NCBI RefSeq assembly: GCF_902459765.1 | Contig: NZ_CABPSP010000013.1 | Span: forward strand, 1 to 64,000 | Direction: 5' to 3' | DNA length: 64,000 bases | From: Pandoraea anapnoica | GTDB lineage: Bacteria; Pseudomonadota; Gammaproteobacteria; Burkholderiales; Burkholderiaceae | Shown: positions 36,608-45,639 of the stretch, piece by piece | How the letters are laid out: each line of letters opens with the position of its first letter | Position numbering within the stretch: position 1 is the stretch's first letter | The notes under the pieces: model-generated | Seen by the model: the letters and a program-made list of their open reading frames with translations, nothing else | What the model was told of the DNA's origin: nothing | Database searches by the model: none | Position numbers and translations under genes: made by a program

Positions 36608-37225
36608 GTGAGTCTGACTTGTGAATATTTTCTGGCGACGCAATCGCCCTATGTCTACATGGGGCATGCCCGTTTTGTCGAGCTGACGCGCCGCTACGGC
36701 GTACAGATCCAGCTCAAGCCGATGGATCTCGGGCGCGTCTTCAGCGGTTCGGGCGGTCTGCCGCTCGCCAAGCGCGCGCCGCAGCGTCAGGCGTATCGTC
36801 TGGTGGAACTGGCGCGCTGGTCGAAGTATCTCGGCCTGCCACTGAACCTCGAACCGAAGTTCTTCCCCGTCTCGGGCGATCCGGCGGCAAAGCTCGTGAT
36901 CGCAACGCAGCTCGCGCACGGCACCGACAAGGCGCTGGAACTCGTCGGCGCGGTGTCGAATGCGCTGTGGGTCGAAGAGCGCAACATTGCCGACGATGCC
37001 ACGCTGCAGGCGCTCGCCGACAGCGTGTCGCTTGACGGCAAGTCGCTGCTCGCCGCATCGCATGGCGCGAGCGTGCAGGCAGCCTACGACGCCAACACGG
37101 ACGATGCAGCGGCCGCAGGGGTGTACGGAGCGCCGTGGTTCGTCTTCGAAGGCCAGCCGTATTGGGGACAGGACCGTCTGGACTTCCTCGAACGCGCCTT
37201 CGCCGAGGCCAGCGCAAAGCGCTGA
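36608..37225 (+). CDS. 2-hydroxychromene-2-carboxylate isomerase (DsbA-like fold)
   Basis: A 205-residue thioredoxin-fold protein of the HCCA isomerase/DsbA family, known from naphthalene degradation and as kappa-class glutathione transferases. The N-terminal CEYFLATQSPYVYMG carries the Ser at the glutathione-contact position, and GVYGAPWFVF is the conserved cis-Pro block. The start is GTG 36608 after AAGAGGAG. No aromatic-degradation genes are nearby, so glutathione-dependent detoxification is at least as likely. It lies 67 bases before the 2-hydroxyacid dehydrogenase. Confidence 0.83.
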   Translation: MSLTCEYFLATQSPYVYMGHARFVELTRRYGVQIQLKPMDLGRVFSGSGGLPLAKRAPQRQAYRLVELARWSKYLGLPLNLEPKFFPVSGDPAAKLVIATQLAHGTDKALELVGAVSNALWVEERNIADDATLQALADSVSLDGKSLLAASHGASVQAAYDANTDDAAAAGVYGAPWFVFEGQPYWGQDRLDFLERAFAEASAKR

Positions 37226-37292
37226 GTCTGCCGCAGAATCTCTCGCTCGCTGCCGGGGATGCCGGTGGCGGCAACCCCCAGGAGTGAATCGC

Positions 37293-38258
37293 ATGAGTCG
37301 TCCGGAAGTTGTGTTGTACAAGAGCGTGCCGCCTGACGTGCGTGCACGATTGGCCGAGCATTTCTCGCTCACTGAATTCGACGGCGTGAACGACGGCAAC
37401 CGCGCCGAGTTCGCGGCGGCGCTCAGCCGTGCGGACGGTGCCATCGGCGTCGGCGTGAACGCGACGCCCGCGCTGCTCGACGGGGCATCGAAGCTCAAGG
37501 CGTGGGCCACGATCTCCGTGGGCTACGACCAGTTCGATGTGCCCGACCTCACGCGTCGCGGCATCAAGCTGATGAACACCCCCGACGTGCTGACGGAAAC
37601 CACCGCCGATACCGTCTTTGCGCTGGTGTTGTCGAGTGCGCGTCGCGTGGTCGAACTGGCCGAGCTGGTGAAGGCTGGCGGCTGGAAGGCGAGCCTCGGC
37701 GAGGAGCACTTCGGCACCGATGTGCAGGGCAAGACGCTCGGCATCGTCGGCATGGGACGCATCGGTGGCGCAGTAGCGCGTCGTGCCGCCCTCGGTTTCG
37801 GCATGAAGGTGTTGTACAGCAACCGCTCGCGCAACGAAGCGGCAGAAAAGGCCTATGGTGCGGAGCATCGCACGTTACCCGAACTGCTCGCGCAGTCCGA
37901 TTTCGTCGTGACGCTGGTGCCGCTGTCGCCCGCCACCGAGCGCCTGATCGGTGCCAAAGAGTTCGCACAGATGAAGCGCGGCGCGATCTTCATCAACGCC
38001 GCGCGCGGCAAGGTGATCGACGAAGCCGCACTGGTCGATGCGCTGGCCTCCGGGCATCTGCGTGCTGCCGGTCTCGATGTCTTCGAGCGTGAGCCGGTAT
38101 CGGTCGATTCGCCGCTGCTGAAGATGAAGAACGTGGTGGCGCTGCCGCATATCGGCTCGGCCACGCACGAGACGCGTCACGCGATGGCGTCGTGCGCCGC
38201 CGACAATCTGATCGCCGCGCTGACGGGCAAGCCGCTGCAAAACGTGGTGAATCCGTAA
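37293..38258 (+). CDS. D-2-hydroxyacid dehydrogenase (GhrB-like)
   Basis: A 321-residue NAD(P)H-dependent reductase of glyoxylate, hydroxypyruvate or 2-ketogluconate. The Rossmann motif is GMGRIGGAVARRAA, the catalytic Arg lies in FINAARGKVIDE, the Glu in DVFEREPVS and the His in LPHIGSATHETR. GGAG precedes ATG 37293. The gluconate genes a little downstream make 2-ketogluconate reduction attractive, but the strand switch at hexR means this is only an inference. It ends at a strong bidirectional terminator. Confidence 0.87.
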   Translation: MSRPEVVLYKSVPPDVRARLAEHFSLTEFDGVNDGNRAEFAAALSRADGAIGVGVNATPALLDGASKLKAWATISVGYDQFDVPDLTRRGIKLMNTPDVLTETTADTVFALVLSSARRVVELAELVKAGGWKASLGEEHFGTDVQGKTLGIVGMGRIGGAVARRAALGFGMKVLYSNRSRNEAAEKAYGAEHRTLPELLAQSDFVVTLVPLSPATERLIGAKEFAQMKRGAIFINAARGKVIDEAALVDALASGHLRAAGLDVFEREPVSVDSPLLKMKNVVALPHIGSATHETRHAMASCAADNLIAALTGKPLQNVVNP

Positions 38259-38298
38259 GCAGGCCCTTCACACGCGGAACATTGCGTCGGGAAACGAG

Positions 38299-38336
38299 AA
38301 GGGGCGAAGCGCTGTCATGGCGCTTCGCCCCTTTTT
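38299..38336. terminator. Strong bidirectional terminator
   Basis: AAGGGGCGAAGCGC pairs with GCGCTTCGCCCCTT around a short loop with T on one side and A-rich sequence on the other. It separates the convergent dehydrogenase and hexR genes. Confidence 0.93.
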
Positions 38337-38370
38337 CGTTGCCGGTGCACTCGCTGCGCACCGCATCCGG

Positions 38371-39216
38371 TCACTTGCCGTCGTTCGCCGTGCGCCGCCG
38401 GTTGATGACTTCCTTCGCCCGCGCGAGCTGCGATGGCAGCCGATCGCCGAGACGCAACGCCATGCCGACCGCGAGCACGTCGCCGATGGCGAGATGGGCG
38501 ATGCGTGAGGTCAGCGGCGAATACACGTCGGTGTCTTCGTCGACATCGGCGAACAGCGCCACGCTGGCCTGCCGCGCCAATGGCGAATTGCTGTGCGTGA
38601 TGGCGATTACACTCGCGCCTGCCGTGCGGGCCAGTTGTGCGGCTTCGAGCAGATCCTGCGTGCGTCCCGTATTCGAGATCGCGACGACAACGTCTCCTTC
38701 CTTGAGGAGTGCCGCCGACATGCCGTACACGTGCGGATCGCTGTAAGCGACTGCGGGCACACCAAGGCGGAAGAACTTGTGCTGCATGTCCTGCGCGGCG
38801 ATGCCAGAGGCCCCTGCGCCGTAGAACTCGATGCGTCGTGCCGACGCGAGCAGTTCGATCGCCTCGCCGATGCTGTCGGGCGAGAGATTATTGCGCACCT
38901 GCATGAGGCTGCCGATGGTGCGGTCGAGCACCTTGCTGGCGATGCCCGGCACAGGCTCGTCCGGACGCACGTCGCGGTGTACGAACGGCACGCCCTGCGC
39001 GATGCCCTGCGCCAGACGGATCTTGAATTCGCGATACCCGCTACATCCCACTGCCTGACAGAAGCGGGCGATCGTCGGCTGGCTGACGTTGGCGCGCTCG
39101 GCGAGCTCGTTCATCGACAGGTCGACGACTTCGCGCGGCGCGTCCAGCACATAGGTCGCAAGCTTGCGCTCGGACGGGCGCAATTGGGTCAGCGTGGCTT
39201 CGATTCGGTTAAGCAT
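38371..39216 (-). CDS. hexR: HexR-type RpiR-family regulator
   Basis: A 281-residue regulator with an N-terminal RpiR helix-turn-helix (SMNELAERANVSQPTIARFC, about residues 35-60) and a C-terminal SIS sugar-phosphate domain (FYGAGASGIAAQDM and AISNTGRTQD). HexR represses Entner-Doudoroff genes and releases DNA on binding 2-keto-3-deoxy-6-phosphogluconate. It is divergent from edd-eda, and two HexR-like palindromes lie in the shared 314-base region. ATG 39216 is chosen over an in-frame TTG at 39231. Confidence 0.87.
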   Translation of the reverse strand: MLNRIEATLTQLRPSERKLATYVLDAPREVVDLSMNELAERANVSQPTIARFCQAVGCSGYREFKIRLAQGIAQGVPFVHRDVRPDEPVPGIASKVLDRTIGSLMQVRNNLSPDSIGEAIELLASARRIEFYGAGASGIAAQDMQHKFFRLGVPAVAYSDPHVYGMSAALLKEGDVVVAISNTGRTQDLLEAAQLARTAGASVIAITHSNSPLARQASVALFADVDEDTDVYSPLTSRIAHLAIGDVLAVGMALRLGDRLPSQLARAKEVINRRRTANDGK

Positions 39217-39330
39217 GGCAGGCAGCAACAAAAGCAGACGCGCGGCAGGGGACGGCGCTCACTATAGCACCCGCACACCGCGTGGCACCGCGCCGGGCTT
39301 GGGGCGAAGATGCCGGAATCATGAATGAAA

Positions 39331-39345
39331 TGTACAAAAACTACA
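39331..39345. promoter_or_regulatory. hexR: HexR-like operator 1
   Basis: TGTACAAAAACTACA has the TGTA/TACA ends and AT centre of the HexR consensus known from gammaproteobacteria (TGTARTWWWAYTACA), with two mismatches. It is the nearer site to hexR. Confidence 0.6.
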
Positions 39346-39460
39346 AAAATACGACATTTCACATTATGGGGTGAGGTTTCTCAATCCGGCAAAACCTAAC
39401 GTAAGTGTTGGATATGACTGGGTAAAACCCTGACTGTCGATGGCTTTGGATTGATGGGAT

Positions 39461-39473
39461 GTAGAATTTCTAC
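39461..39473. promoter_or_regulatory. hexR: HexR-like operator 2
   Basis: GTAGAATTTCTAC is a perfect palindrome around a central T and fits the HexR half-site (TGTAG) on one side. It lies 57 bases before the edd start, a position suited to repression of edd. Confidence 0.6.
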
Positions 39474-39530
39474 TAAACTCCGCTCCCAATCGCACCTGCC
39501 CCGGGTGCATCGCAAGTCCAGTCCTACGAC

Positions 39531-41366
39531 ATGATGTCCGAGCAAAAGAAATCCCTGCACCCGACCGTAATGGCCGTCACTGCGCGCATTGCAGCGCGCA
39601 GCCGCGACACGCGCGCAGCGTATCTGGCCCGCATCGATGCGAGCGCCGGCCGCTTTCCGCAGCGTGGCGCGCTGTCCTGCGCGAACCTGGCGCACGGTTT
39701 CGCGGCCATGCCAGCCAACGACAAGCTGATCCTGCGCGAGCAGCGTCGCCCGAACGTGGGCATCGTCACCGCCTACAACGATATGCTCTCGGCGCATCAG
39801 CCGTACGAGCAATACCCGGCGCGTCTGCGTGAGGCGGCCCGCAAGCTGGGCGCGACGGCGCAGGTCGCAGGCGGTGTGCCCGCCATGTGTGACGGCGTCA
39901 CGCAGGGCAATGCGGGCATGGAGCTGTCGCTGTTTTCGCGCGAAATCATCGCGATGAGCACGGCCATTGCCTTGTCGCACAACATGTTCGACGCCGCGCT
40001 GATGCTTGGCGTGTGCGACAAGATCGTGCCGGGCCTCGTGATCGGGGCCTTGCAGTTCGGGCACCTGCCGACGATCTTCGTGCCCGCTGGCCCGATGGCG
40101 AGCGGTCTGTCGAACGACGAGAAGGCGAAGATCCGCCAGTTGTACGCCACCGGCAAAGTGGGCCGCGACGCGCTGCTCGAAGCCGAATCGCAGGCGTACC
40201 ACGGTGCGGGCACGTGCACGTTCTACGGCACCGCCAACAGCAATCAGTTGTTAATGGAAATCATGGGCCTGCATCTGCCGGGCGCGGCCTTCGTGCACCC
40301 GCACACGCCCTTGCGCGATGCGCTCACCGACGCGGCGCTCGCGCGCGTGCTGGCCATCGGCGCGCACACCCCCGAGTACACCCCCGTCGGCCATGTGGTT
40401 GACGAGCGTGCCGTCGTCAACGGCATCGTCGGCCTGCTGGCCACGGGCGGCTCGACCAATCACACGCTGCACCTCGTGGCGATGGCCCGCGCGGCGGGCG
40501 TCGTCATCGACTGGGACGATTTCGACGCGCTGTCGGCCATCGTGCCGCTCATGGCGCGCGTCTATCCGAACGGCAAAGCCGACGTGAACCATTTCCACGC
40601 CGCAGGCGGTATGGGCTTTCTGATCGGCGAACTGCTCGACGCGGGCCTGTTGCACGACGACGTGAAGACCGTCGCCGGTCCCGGCCTCTCGCGCTACCGC
40701 GCCGAGCCGTGGTTGTCGCCCGAAGGGGTGGCGTGGCGCGCAGGGAGCGCCTACAGTGGTGATCGTGACGTCTTGCGCGGCCATGCCGAGCCGTTCGCCC
40801 TCGATGGCGGATTGCGGCTCATGCACGGCAATCTGGGGCGCGGCGTCATCAAGGTCTCGGCGGTCAAGCCGGAACATCGGCGCGTGGCCGCAACGGCACG
40901 CGTATTTACTTCGCAGGAAGCGGTCCAGGCCGCGTTCGACGCAGGCGAGCTGCGTCGCGACGTGGTCGTGGTGTTGCGTGGCCAGGGGCCGCGCGCCAAT
41001 GGCATGCCCGAGCTGCATCGCCTCACGCCGCTGCTCGGTGTTTTGCAGGACGAGGGATTTGCCGTGGCGCTGGTGACGGACGGCCGGATGTCCGGCGCGT
41101 CGGGCAAGGTGCCTGCGGTGATTCACGTGTCGCCTGAGGCGGCTGGCGGTGGTCCGCTGGCACGGGTGTGCGACGGCGATCTGATCGTGCTCGACGCCAA
41201 CACCGGCATGTTGCACGCCGAAGTGTCGCCGCAAGTCTGGGCCGGGCGTGAGAACGCGCCGGTCGACGTGTCCGGTGACGACACCGGGCGCCTGCTCTTC
41301 GGGCACATGCGTGCTTCCGTAGGCGCGGCGGAAACCGGCGCTTCCGTGTTCTTCGGTACCGAGTGA
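39531..41366 (+). CDS. edd: 6-Phosphogluconate dehydratase
   Basis: A 611-residue [4Fe-4S] dehydratase that makes 2-keto-3-deoxy-6-phosphogluconate in the Entner-Doudoroff pathway. Family blocks [33 protein letters not shown] with a cluster Cys, [12 protein letters not shown] with another, and [15 protein letters not shown] near the end are present. The start is ATG 39531; ATG 39534 is equally usable. It is followed by eda 34 bases later, the next enzyme of the pathway. Confidence 0.94.
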   Translation: MMSEQKKSLHPTVMAVTARIAARSRDTRAAYLARIDASAGRFPQRGALSCANLAHGFAAMPANDKLILREQRRPNVGIVTAYNDMLSAHQPYEQYPARLREAARKLGATAQVAGGVPAMCDGVTQGNAGMELSLFSREIIAMSTAIALSHNMFDAALMLGVCDKIVPGLVIGALQFGHLPTIFVPAGPMASGLSNDEKAKIRQLYATGKVGRDALLEAESQAYHGAGTCTFYGTANSNQLLMEIMGLHLPGAAFVHPHTPLRDALTDAALARVLAIGAHTPEYTPVGHVVDERAVVNGIVGLLATGGSTNHTLHLVAMARAAGVVIDWDDFDALSAIVPLMARVYPNGKADVNHFHAAGGMGFLIGELLDAGLLHDDVKTVAGPGLSRYRAEPWLSPEGVAWRAGSAYSGDRDVLRGHAEPFALDGGLRLMHGNLGRGVIKVSAVKPEHRRVAATARVFTSQEAVQAAFDAGELRRDVVVVLRGQGPRANGMPELHRLTPLLGVLQDEGFAVALVTDGRMSGASGKVPAVIHVSPEAAGGGPLARVCDGDLIVLDANTGMLHAEVSPQVWAGRENAPVDVSGDDTGRLLFGHMRASVGAAETGASVFFGTE

Positions 41367-41400
41367 CGAGCACTACGTCACTGCATTCAAGGAAAACGTA

Positions 41401-42027
41401 ATGAACATCAATGACATCGTTCGTGCCGGCCCCGTGGTTCCGGTGCTCCAGTTCGATAACGTCGAGCAGGGCGAGCAGGTCTCGCGTGCATTGCTCGCGG
41501 GCGGCGTGCGCGTGCTCGAAATCACGCTGCGCACCCCGGCGGCGATGGACGTCATCCGTCATGTGGCCGGACTGTCGGACGAACTGATCGTTGGCGTGGG
41601 CACGCTCACGCGTCCCGAGCAGATGGCGCAAGCCGTGGCTGCCGGTGCGCGCTTCGGCGTGTCGCCGGGTTACACGCCGGCGCTGGGTGCGGCCGCCAAG
41701 GCGGCCGGTCTGCCGCTGCTGCCGGGCGTGGTGACGCCCTCGGACATTCTGGCGGCGCTCGCCGACGGTTACGAGACGGTGAAGTTCTTCCCGGCCGAAC
41801 CTTCGGGCGGTGTGCCGATGCTCAAGGCACTCTACGGCCCGTTCCGCGACGTGCGCTTCTGCCCGACGGGCGGCATCAGCGCGGAGTCGGCACCGTCGTA
41901 TCTGGCGCAGCCGAACGTGGTGTGTGTGGGTGGCTCGTGGCTCACGCCCAAGGCGCTGGTCGACGCGAAAGACTGGGCCGGCATCACGCGTCTGGCCCGC
42001 GCGGCGAGCGCGCTGCCGCGCGCCTGA
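41401..42027 (+). CDS. eda: KDPG/KHG aldolase
   Basis: A 208-residue aldolase that splits 2-keto-3-deoxy-6-phosphogluconate into pyruvate and glyceraldehyde 3-phosphate. The catalytic Glu40 lies in LEITLRTPAAM, the Schiff-base Lys128 in TVKFFPAEPSGG, and the phosphate loop in FCPTGGISAE. AAGGAAA precedes the ATG. It completes the edd-eda pair and leads to gntT and gntK, so gluconate enters this operon and leaves as central metabolites. Confidence 0.95.
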   Translation: MNINDIVRAGPVVPVLQFDNVEQGEQVSRALLAGGVRVLEITLRTPAAMDVIRHVAGLSDELIVGVGTLTRPEQMAQAVAAGARFGVSPGYTPALGAAAKAAGLPLLPGVVTPSDILAALADGYETVKFFPAEPSGGVPMLKALYGPFRDVRFCPTGGISAESAPSYLAQPNVVCVGGSWLTPKALVDAKDWAGITRLARAASALPRA

Positions 42028-42185
42028 AGCGGTGCCAATGCCGCAAAGCGCAACGTCGAATCTCGCAACTGTAGCAACTCGCATTGACGGCGGAACATCG
42101 CCGGTTTTACCGAATAACAGGATTTCAATAAACGGGCGCGAGCCCAACGGGCATCCGCCCATCTAGCCAAACGAGGAGACCCCCC

Positions 42186-43541
42186 ATGGTCGCGGTGCAA
42201 GGCAACTTGCTGCTGGTATACGCGCTTATCGCGGTAATCGCGCTGATTCTGCTGATCGCGCGCTTCAAACTGAATCCGTTCATCACGCTGATCGTCGTGT
42301 CGCTCGTGCTCGGGCTGGCGGTGGGCATGCCGATGGGCGGCATCGTCAAGGCATTCGAGACGGGCGTGGGCAACACGCTGGGGCACATTGCGCTCGTGGT
42401 GGGGCTTGGTACGATGCTCGGCAAGATGATGGCCGAGTCGGGCGGTGCGGAGCGCATTGCGCGCACGCTCATCGGCTTCTTCGGTGAGAAGAACGTGCAT
42501 TGGGCGATGGTCGTGATCGCGTTCATCGTTGGTCTGCCGGTGTTCTTCGAAGTCGGTTTCGTGCTGCTGATCCCGATTGCGTTCAACGTCGCCAAGCGCA
42601 CCGGCACGTCGATGGTGCTTGTGGGCATTCCGATGGTCGCCGGTCTGTCGGTCGTGCACGGCCTGATCCCGCCGCACCCGGCGGCGCTGCTGGCCGTGAC
42701 CGCCTACAACGCGGACATCGGTCACACGATCATGTACGCGCTGATCGTCGGTATTCCGACGGCTGCGATTGCCGGTCCGCTTTTCGCCAAGCTGATGGCG
42801 CGTCACGTGGTGCCCAATCCGGATAACCCGCTGCTCGCCCAGTTCGTCGAAGCCGACCGTCCGATGGACAAGCTGCCGGGCTTCGGCATCACGCTGTTCA
42901 CGATTCTGCTGCCGGTCATTCTGATGCTCATCGGTAGCTGGGCCGACCTGTTCTTCGCACCGAAGACGTTCGCGAACGACTTCCTGCGCCTGATCGGCAA
43001 CTCGGTGATGGCGCTGCTCATCGCCACGCTCGTGAGCTTCTTCACGTTCGGCAAGCAACGCGGCTTCAATCGCGATCAGATTCTGAAGTTCACCAACGAG
43101 TGTCTGGCCCCGATTGCCACGATCACGCTGGTGGTGGGTGCCGGTGGCGGTTTCGGGCGTATCCTGATGGACAGCGGCGTGTCGAAGGCGATTGTCGACG
43201 TCGCGAACAACGCCCATCTCTCGCCGCTGCTGCTCGGCTGGCTGGTGGCGGTGCTGATCCGTATTGCGACGGGCTCGGCCACGGTGGCCATGACGACCGC
43301 CTGCGGTATCGTCGCCCCGATTGCGATGGCTGCCGGCTCGACGGTCAAACCGGAGCTGATGGTGCTGGCCACGGGCGCAGGGTCGCTGATCCTGTCGCAC
43401 GTGAACGACGGCGGCTTCTGGCTGGTCAAGGAATACTTCAATATGACCGTGCCGCAGACCTTCAAGACGTGGACGGTGTGTGAGACGATCATTTCGGTCG
43501 TCGCGCTGCTGCTCACGCTGGGTCTGGCCGCGGTGGTGTAA
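42186..43541 (+). CDS. gntT: Gluconate:H+ symporter, GntP family
   Basis: A 451-residue inner-membrane transporter with about twelve hydrophobic helices, of the GntP family that imports gluconate with protons. Conserved segments are GLPVFFEVGFVLLIPI, GLIPPHPAALLAV and HVNDGGFWLVKEYF. GAGGAG precedes ATG 42186. Placement between eda and gntK supports gluconate as the substrate. The 158-base gap after eda has no clear terminator. Confidence 0.92.
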   Translation: MVAVQGNLLLVYALIAVIALILLIARFKLNPFITLIVVSLVLGLAVGMPMGGIVKAFETGVGNTLGHIALVVGLGTMLGKMMAESGGAERIARTLIGFFGEKNVHWAMVVIAFIVGLPVFFEVGFVLLIPIAFNVAKRTGTSMVLVGIPMVAGLSVVHGLIPPHPAALLAVTAYNADIGHTIMYALIVGIPTAAIAGPLFAKLMARHVVPNPDNPLLAQFVEADRPMDKLPGFGITLFTILLPVILMLIGSWADLFFAPKTFANDFLRLIGNSVMALLIATLVSFFTFGKQRGFNRDQILKFTNECLAPIATITLVVGAGGGFGRILMDSGVSKAIVDVANNAHLSPLLLGWLVAVLIRIATGSATVAMTTACGIVAPIAMAAGSTVKPELMVLATGAGSLILSHVNDGGFWLVKEYFNMTVPQTFKTWTVCETIISVVALLLTLGLAAVV

Positions 43542-43567
43542 TCGGCCATATCGTTGTATCGGGTAAG

Positions 43568-43605
43568 CGCGCCGCTCAGGCAGTGAACATGCGCAGAGCG
43601 GCGCG
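43568..43605 (+). repeat. Intercistronic hairpin between gntT and gntK
   Basis: CGCGCCGCTC (43568-43577) and GAGCGGCGCG (43596-43605) are a perfect 10-base inverted repeat with an 18-base loop. Without a T run it is more likely an mRNA-stabilising or processing structure. Confidence 0.6.
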
Positions 43606-43658
43606 AGCAATACGGGTAACACGCTGGCACAGGTCGGCACGGAACAAGGAGACGAGCC

Positions 43659-44192
43659 ATGATCGTCGTGGTAATGGGCGTATCGGGCAGCGGCAAGAGC
43701 ACGGTCGGGCAGATGCTTGCCGACCGGCTGGGCTGCGGGTTTTCCGACGCAGATTCGTTTCACAGCCCCGCGAACATCGAGAAGATGCGTCGCGGCGAAG
43801 CGCTTAACGACGCCGACCGTGCACCGTGGCTGGCGGCGATTCGGGAAGCCATCGTCGCGCGCAGGGTGGCGGGGCGTCATCACGTGTTCGCGTGTTCGGC
43901 GCTGCGCGCACGGTATCGCGACGTGCTCGGCGAGCACGACGGCGACGTCGTGTTCGTCTACTTGAAGGGTGCGCCCGAGGTGATCGGGGAGCGTCTGGCC
44001 TCGCGCTCAGGCCATTTCTTCGATCCGGCGTTGCTGCAAAGCCAGTTCAATACGCTGGAAGAACCGCGCGATGCGCTGATCGTCGACATCTGCGATTCCC
44101 CCGACGCCATCGTCGAAACCTTGCTTCACAAGCTTGCCGCCTGCCCCGGCGGCGTGCCGCTGACGTCCGCCGGTTCGGCGCGCGTACAATAG
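43659..44192 (+). CDS. gntK: Gluconokinase
   Basis: A 177-residue P-loop kinase that phosphorylates gluconate to 6-phosphogluconate, the substrate of Edd. Walker A is GVSGSGKST at residues 7-15; SDADSFHSPANIEKM and ACSALRARYRD are family blocks. AAGGAGA precedes ATG 43659. It closes the edd-eda-gntT-gntK operon. The last codons of the gene overlap a TACAAT element that may be the -10 of the next gene. Confidence 0.94.
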   Translation: MIVVVMGVSGSGKSTVGQMLADRLGCGFSDADSFHSPANIEKMRRGEALNDADRAPWLAAIREAIVARRVAGRHHVFACSALRARYRDVLGEHDGDVVFVYLKGAPEVIGERLASRSGHFFDPALLQSQFNTLEEPRDALIVDICDSPDAIVETLLHKLAACPGGVPLTSAGSARVQ

Positions 44193-44241
44193 CGGTTTAT
44201 TCCCTCCGCCGGCGCTTTGCGCGCCGGTCGCACGCACCAAC

Positions 44242-45561
44242 ATGGCTTCCTTCGAATTCTTCGCGCCCTGTCCCCGTGGACTGGAAGAGGCGCTTGCCGC
44301 CGAACTGGCAGAACTGGGGCGTCTCGCCCCGATTTCGGTGGGCAAACAGGTGCCCGGTGGTGTGCACTTCGCCGGTCCGTGGGCCGCAGGTATGGCAGCC
44401 AACCTGCATTCGCGCATCGCGAGTCGTGTGCTGCTGCGCGTCGCGCAACAGGGCTACCGCACCGAACAGGACATCTACGAATTCGCCCTGCGGCAGCGCT
44501 GGGAAGACTGGTTTGGCTATCAGCAGACGCTGCGGGTGGACGTCACCGGTATCAAGGCGCCGGTGCGCAGCCTCGAATTCGTTACGTTGCGTGTGAAGGA
44601 CGCCGTGTGCGACCGTCTGCGCGAGAAGTCCGGTGCGCGTCCGAACATCGACACCATGCAGCCCGACGTGCGCGTGTTCGCCTTCCTGACCGCGACCGAC
44701 GCCACGCTCTATCTCGATACCTCCGGCGAGCCTCTGTTCAAGCGCGGCTGGCGTCTGGACAAGGGCGCAGCCCCGCTGCGCGAAAACCTCGCGGCGGGCA
44801 TTCTGCGACTGGCGGGCTGGCGTACCGATACGGCCGCCGACATGGTGCTGTACGACCCGATGTGCGGCAGCGGCACGTTCCTCGCGGAAGCCGCGCAGAT
44901 CGCGCTCGGCGTCCCGGCGGGCGCGGGCCGCCGCTTCGGCTTCGAGAGGCTGAAGGGCTACGACATCACCGCCTGGCAGGCGCTCAAGGTGCAGGCGGAC
45001 GAAGCGCAGCGCGACGCCCGTGTGCGCGGCGTGCCCGACAGCATCTTCGGCAGCGACATTTCCGGCGACATGCTGGTCAAGTCGCGTGCCAATCTGGAGC
45101 GCGCGGGTGTGGGCGACATCGGTCTCAAGCAGGTGGATGCGCGCGATATGTCGCCGCCGACGGATCGTCCGGGGATCATCGTCGCCAATCCGCCGTACGG
45201 CGAACGTATCGAAGTGCGTGGCCGCCGTGCCCCGCGCGACGACGACGACGGTTATTCGCCGGACGTGCAAGGCAATCGCGGTGGCTTCCAGCGCAACCAG
45301 CCGGACGGCGTCGACGCCGCGTTCTTCCGTGCCTTCGGCGACGTGCTCAAGCAACGCTTCACCGGCTGGAGCGCGTTTCTGCTCACGGCGGACATGAGCC
45401 TGCCGGGACAGATGCGCCTGCGCGAATCGCGTCGTACGCCGCTGTACAACGGTGCGCTGGAATGTCGTCTGTTCCGCTTTGACATGATTGCAGGCTCGGT
45501 GCGCAAGCGCGGTGAAAGCGACGGCGATGGCAAGAGCGAGGGCGGAGACGTCCTGGCGTGA
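44242..45561 (+). CDS. THUMP-domain RNA methyltransferase (RlmL N-domain type)
   Basis: A 439-residue S-adenosylmethionine-dependent RNA methyltransferase, related to the N-terminal half of E. coli RlmL, which methylates guanine 2445 of 23S rRNA. A THUMP RNA-binding domain occupies about residues 45-155. The catalytic domain follows with YDPMCGSGTFLAEAAQIA and the base-flipping motif IVANPPYGERIE. An Asp/Gly-rich insert (RAPRDDDDGYSPDVQGNRGG) follows that motif. A TACAAT element at 44185-44190 may provide its own promoter. Exact target base is inferred. Confidence 0.86.
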   Translation: MASFEFFAPCPRGLEEALAAELAELGRLAPISVGKQVPGGVHFAGPWAAGMAANLHSRIASRVLLRVAQQGYRTEQDIYEFALRQRWEDWFGYQQTLRVDVTGIKAPVRSLEFVTLRVKDAVCDRLREKSGARPNIDTMQPDVRVFAFLTATDATLYLDTSGEPLFKRGWRLDKGAAPLRENLAAGILRLAGWRTDTAADMVLYDPMCGSGTFLAEAAQIALGVPAGAGRRFGFERLKGYDITAWQALKVQADEAQRDARVRGVPDSIFGSDISGDMLVKSRANLERAGVGDIGLKQVDARDMSPPTDRPGIIVANPPYGERIEVRGRRAPRDDDDGYSPDVQGNRGGFQRNQPDGVDAAFFRAFGDVLKQRFTGWSAFLLTADMSLPGQMRLRESRRTPLYNGALECRLFRFDMIAGSVRKRGESDGDGKSEGGDVLA

Positions 45562-45596
45562 TCGGGCGGCAACCCGTCATTGTTCGACGCAATGAG

Positions 45597-45623
45597 AAAG
45601 ACCGGCCATTGGCCGGTCTTTTG
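45597..45623. terminator. Bidirectional intrinsic terminator
   Basis: AAAGACCGGCC and GGCCGGTCTTT pair around ATT with a T run after. It separates the convergent methyltransferase and orphan genes. Confidence 0.92.
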
Positions 45624-45639
45624 CATTCTACGACGGGGC

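Larger units (their letters stand above)
39217..39530. other. Divergent control region between hexR and edd
   Basis: This 314-base region is AT-rich in its middle and has no gene. It contains palindromes at 39331-39345 and 39461-39473 and must hold the promoters of both hexR and the edd operon. Confidence 0.7.
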
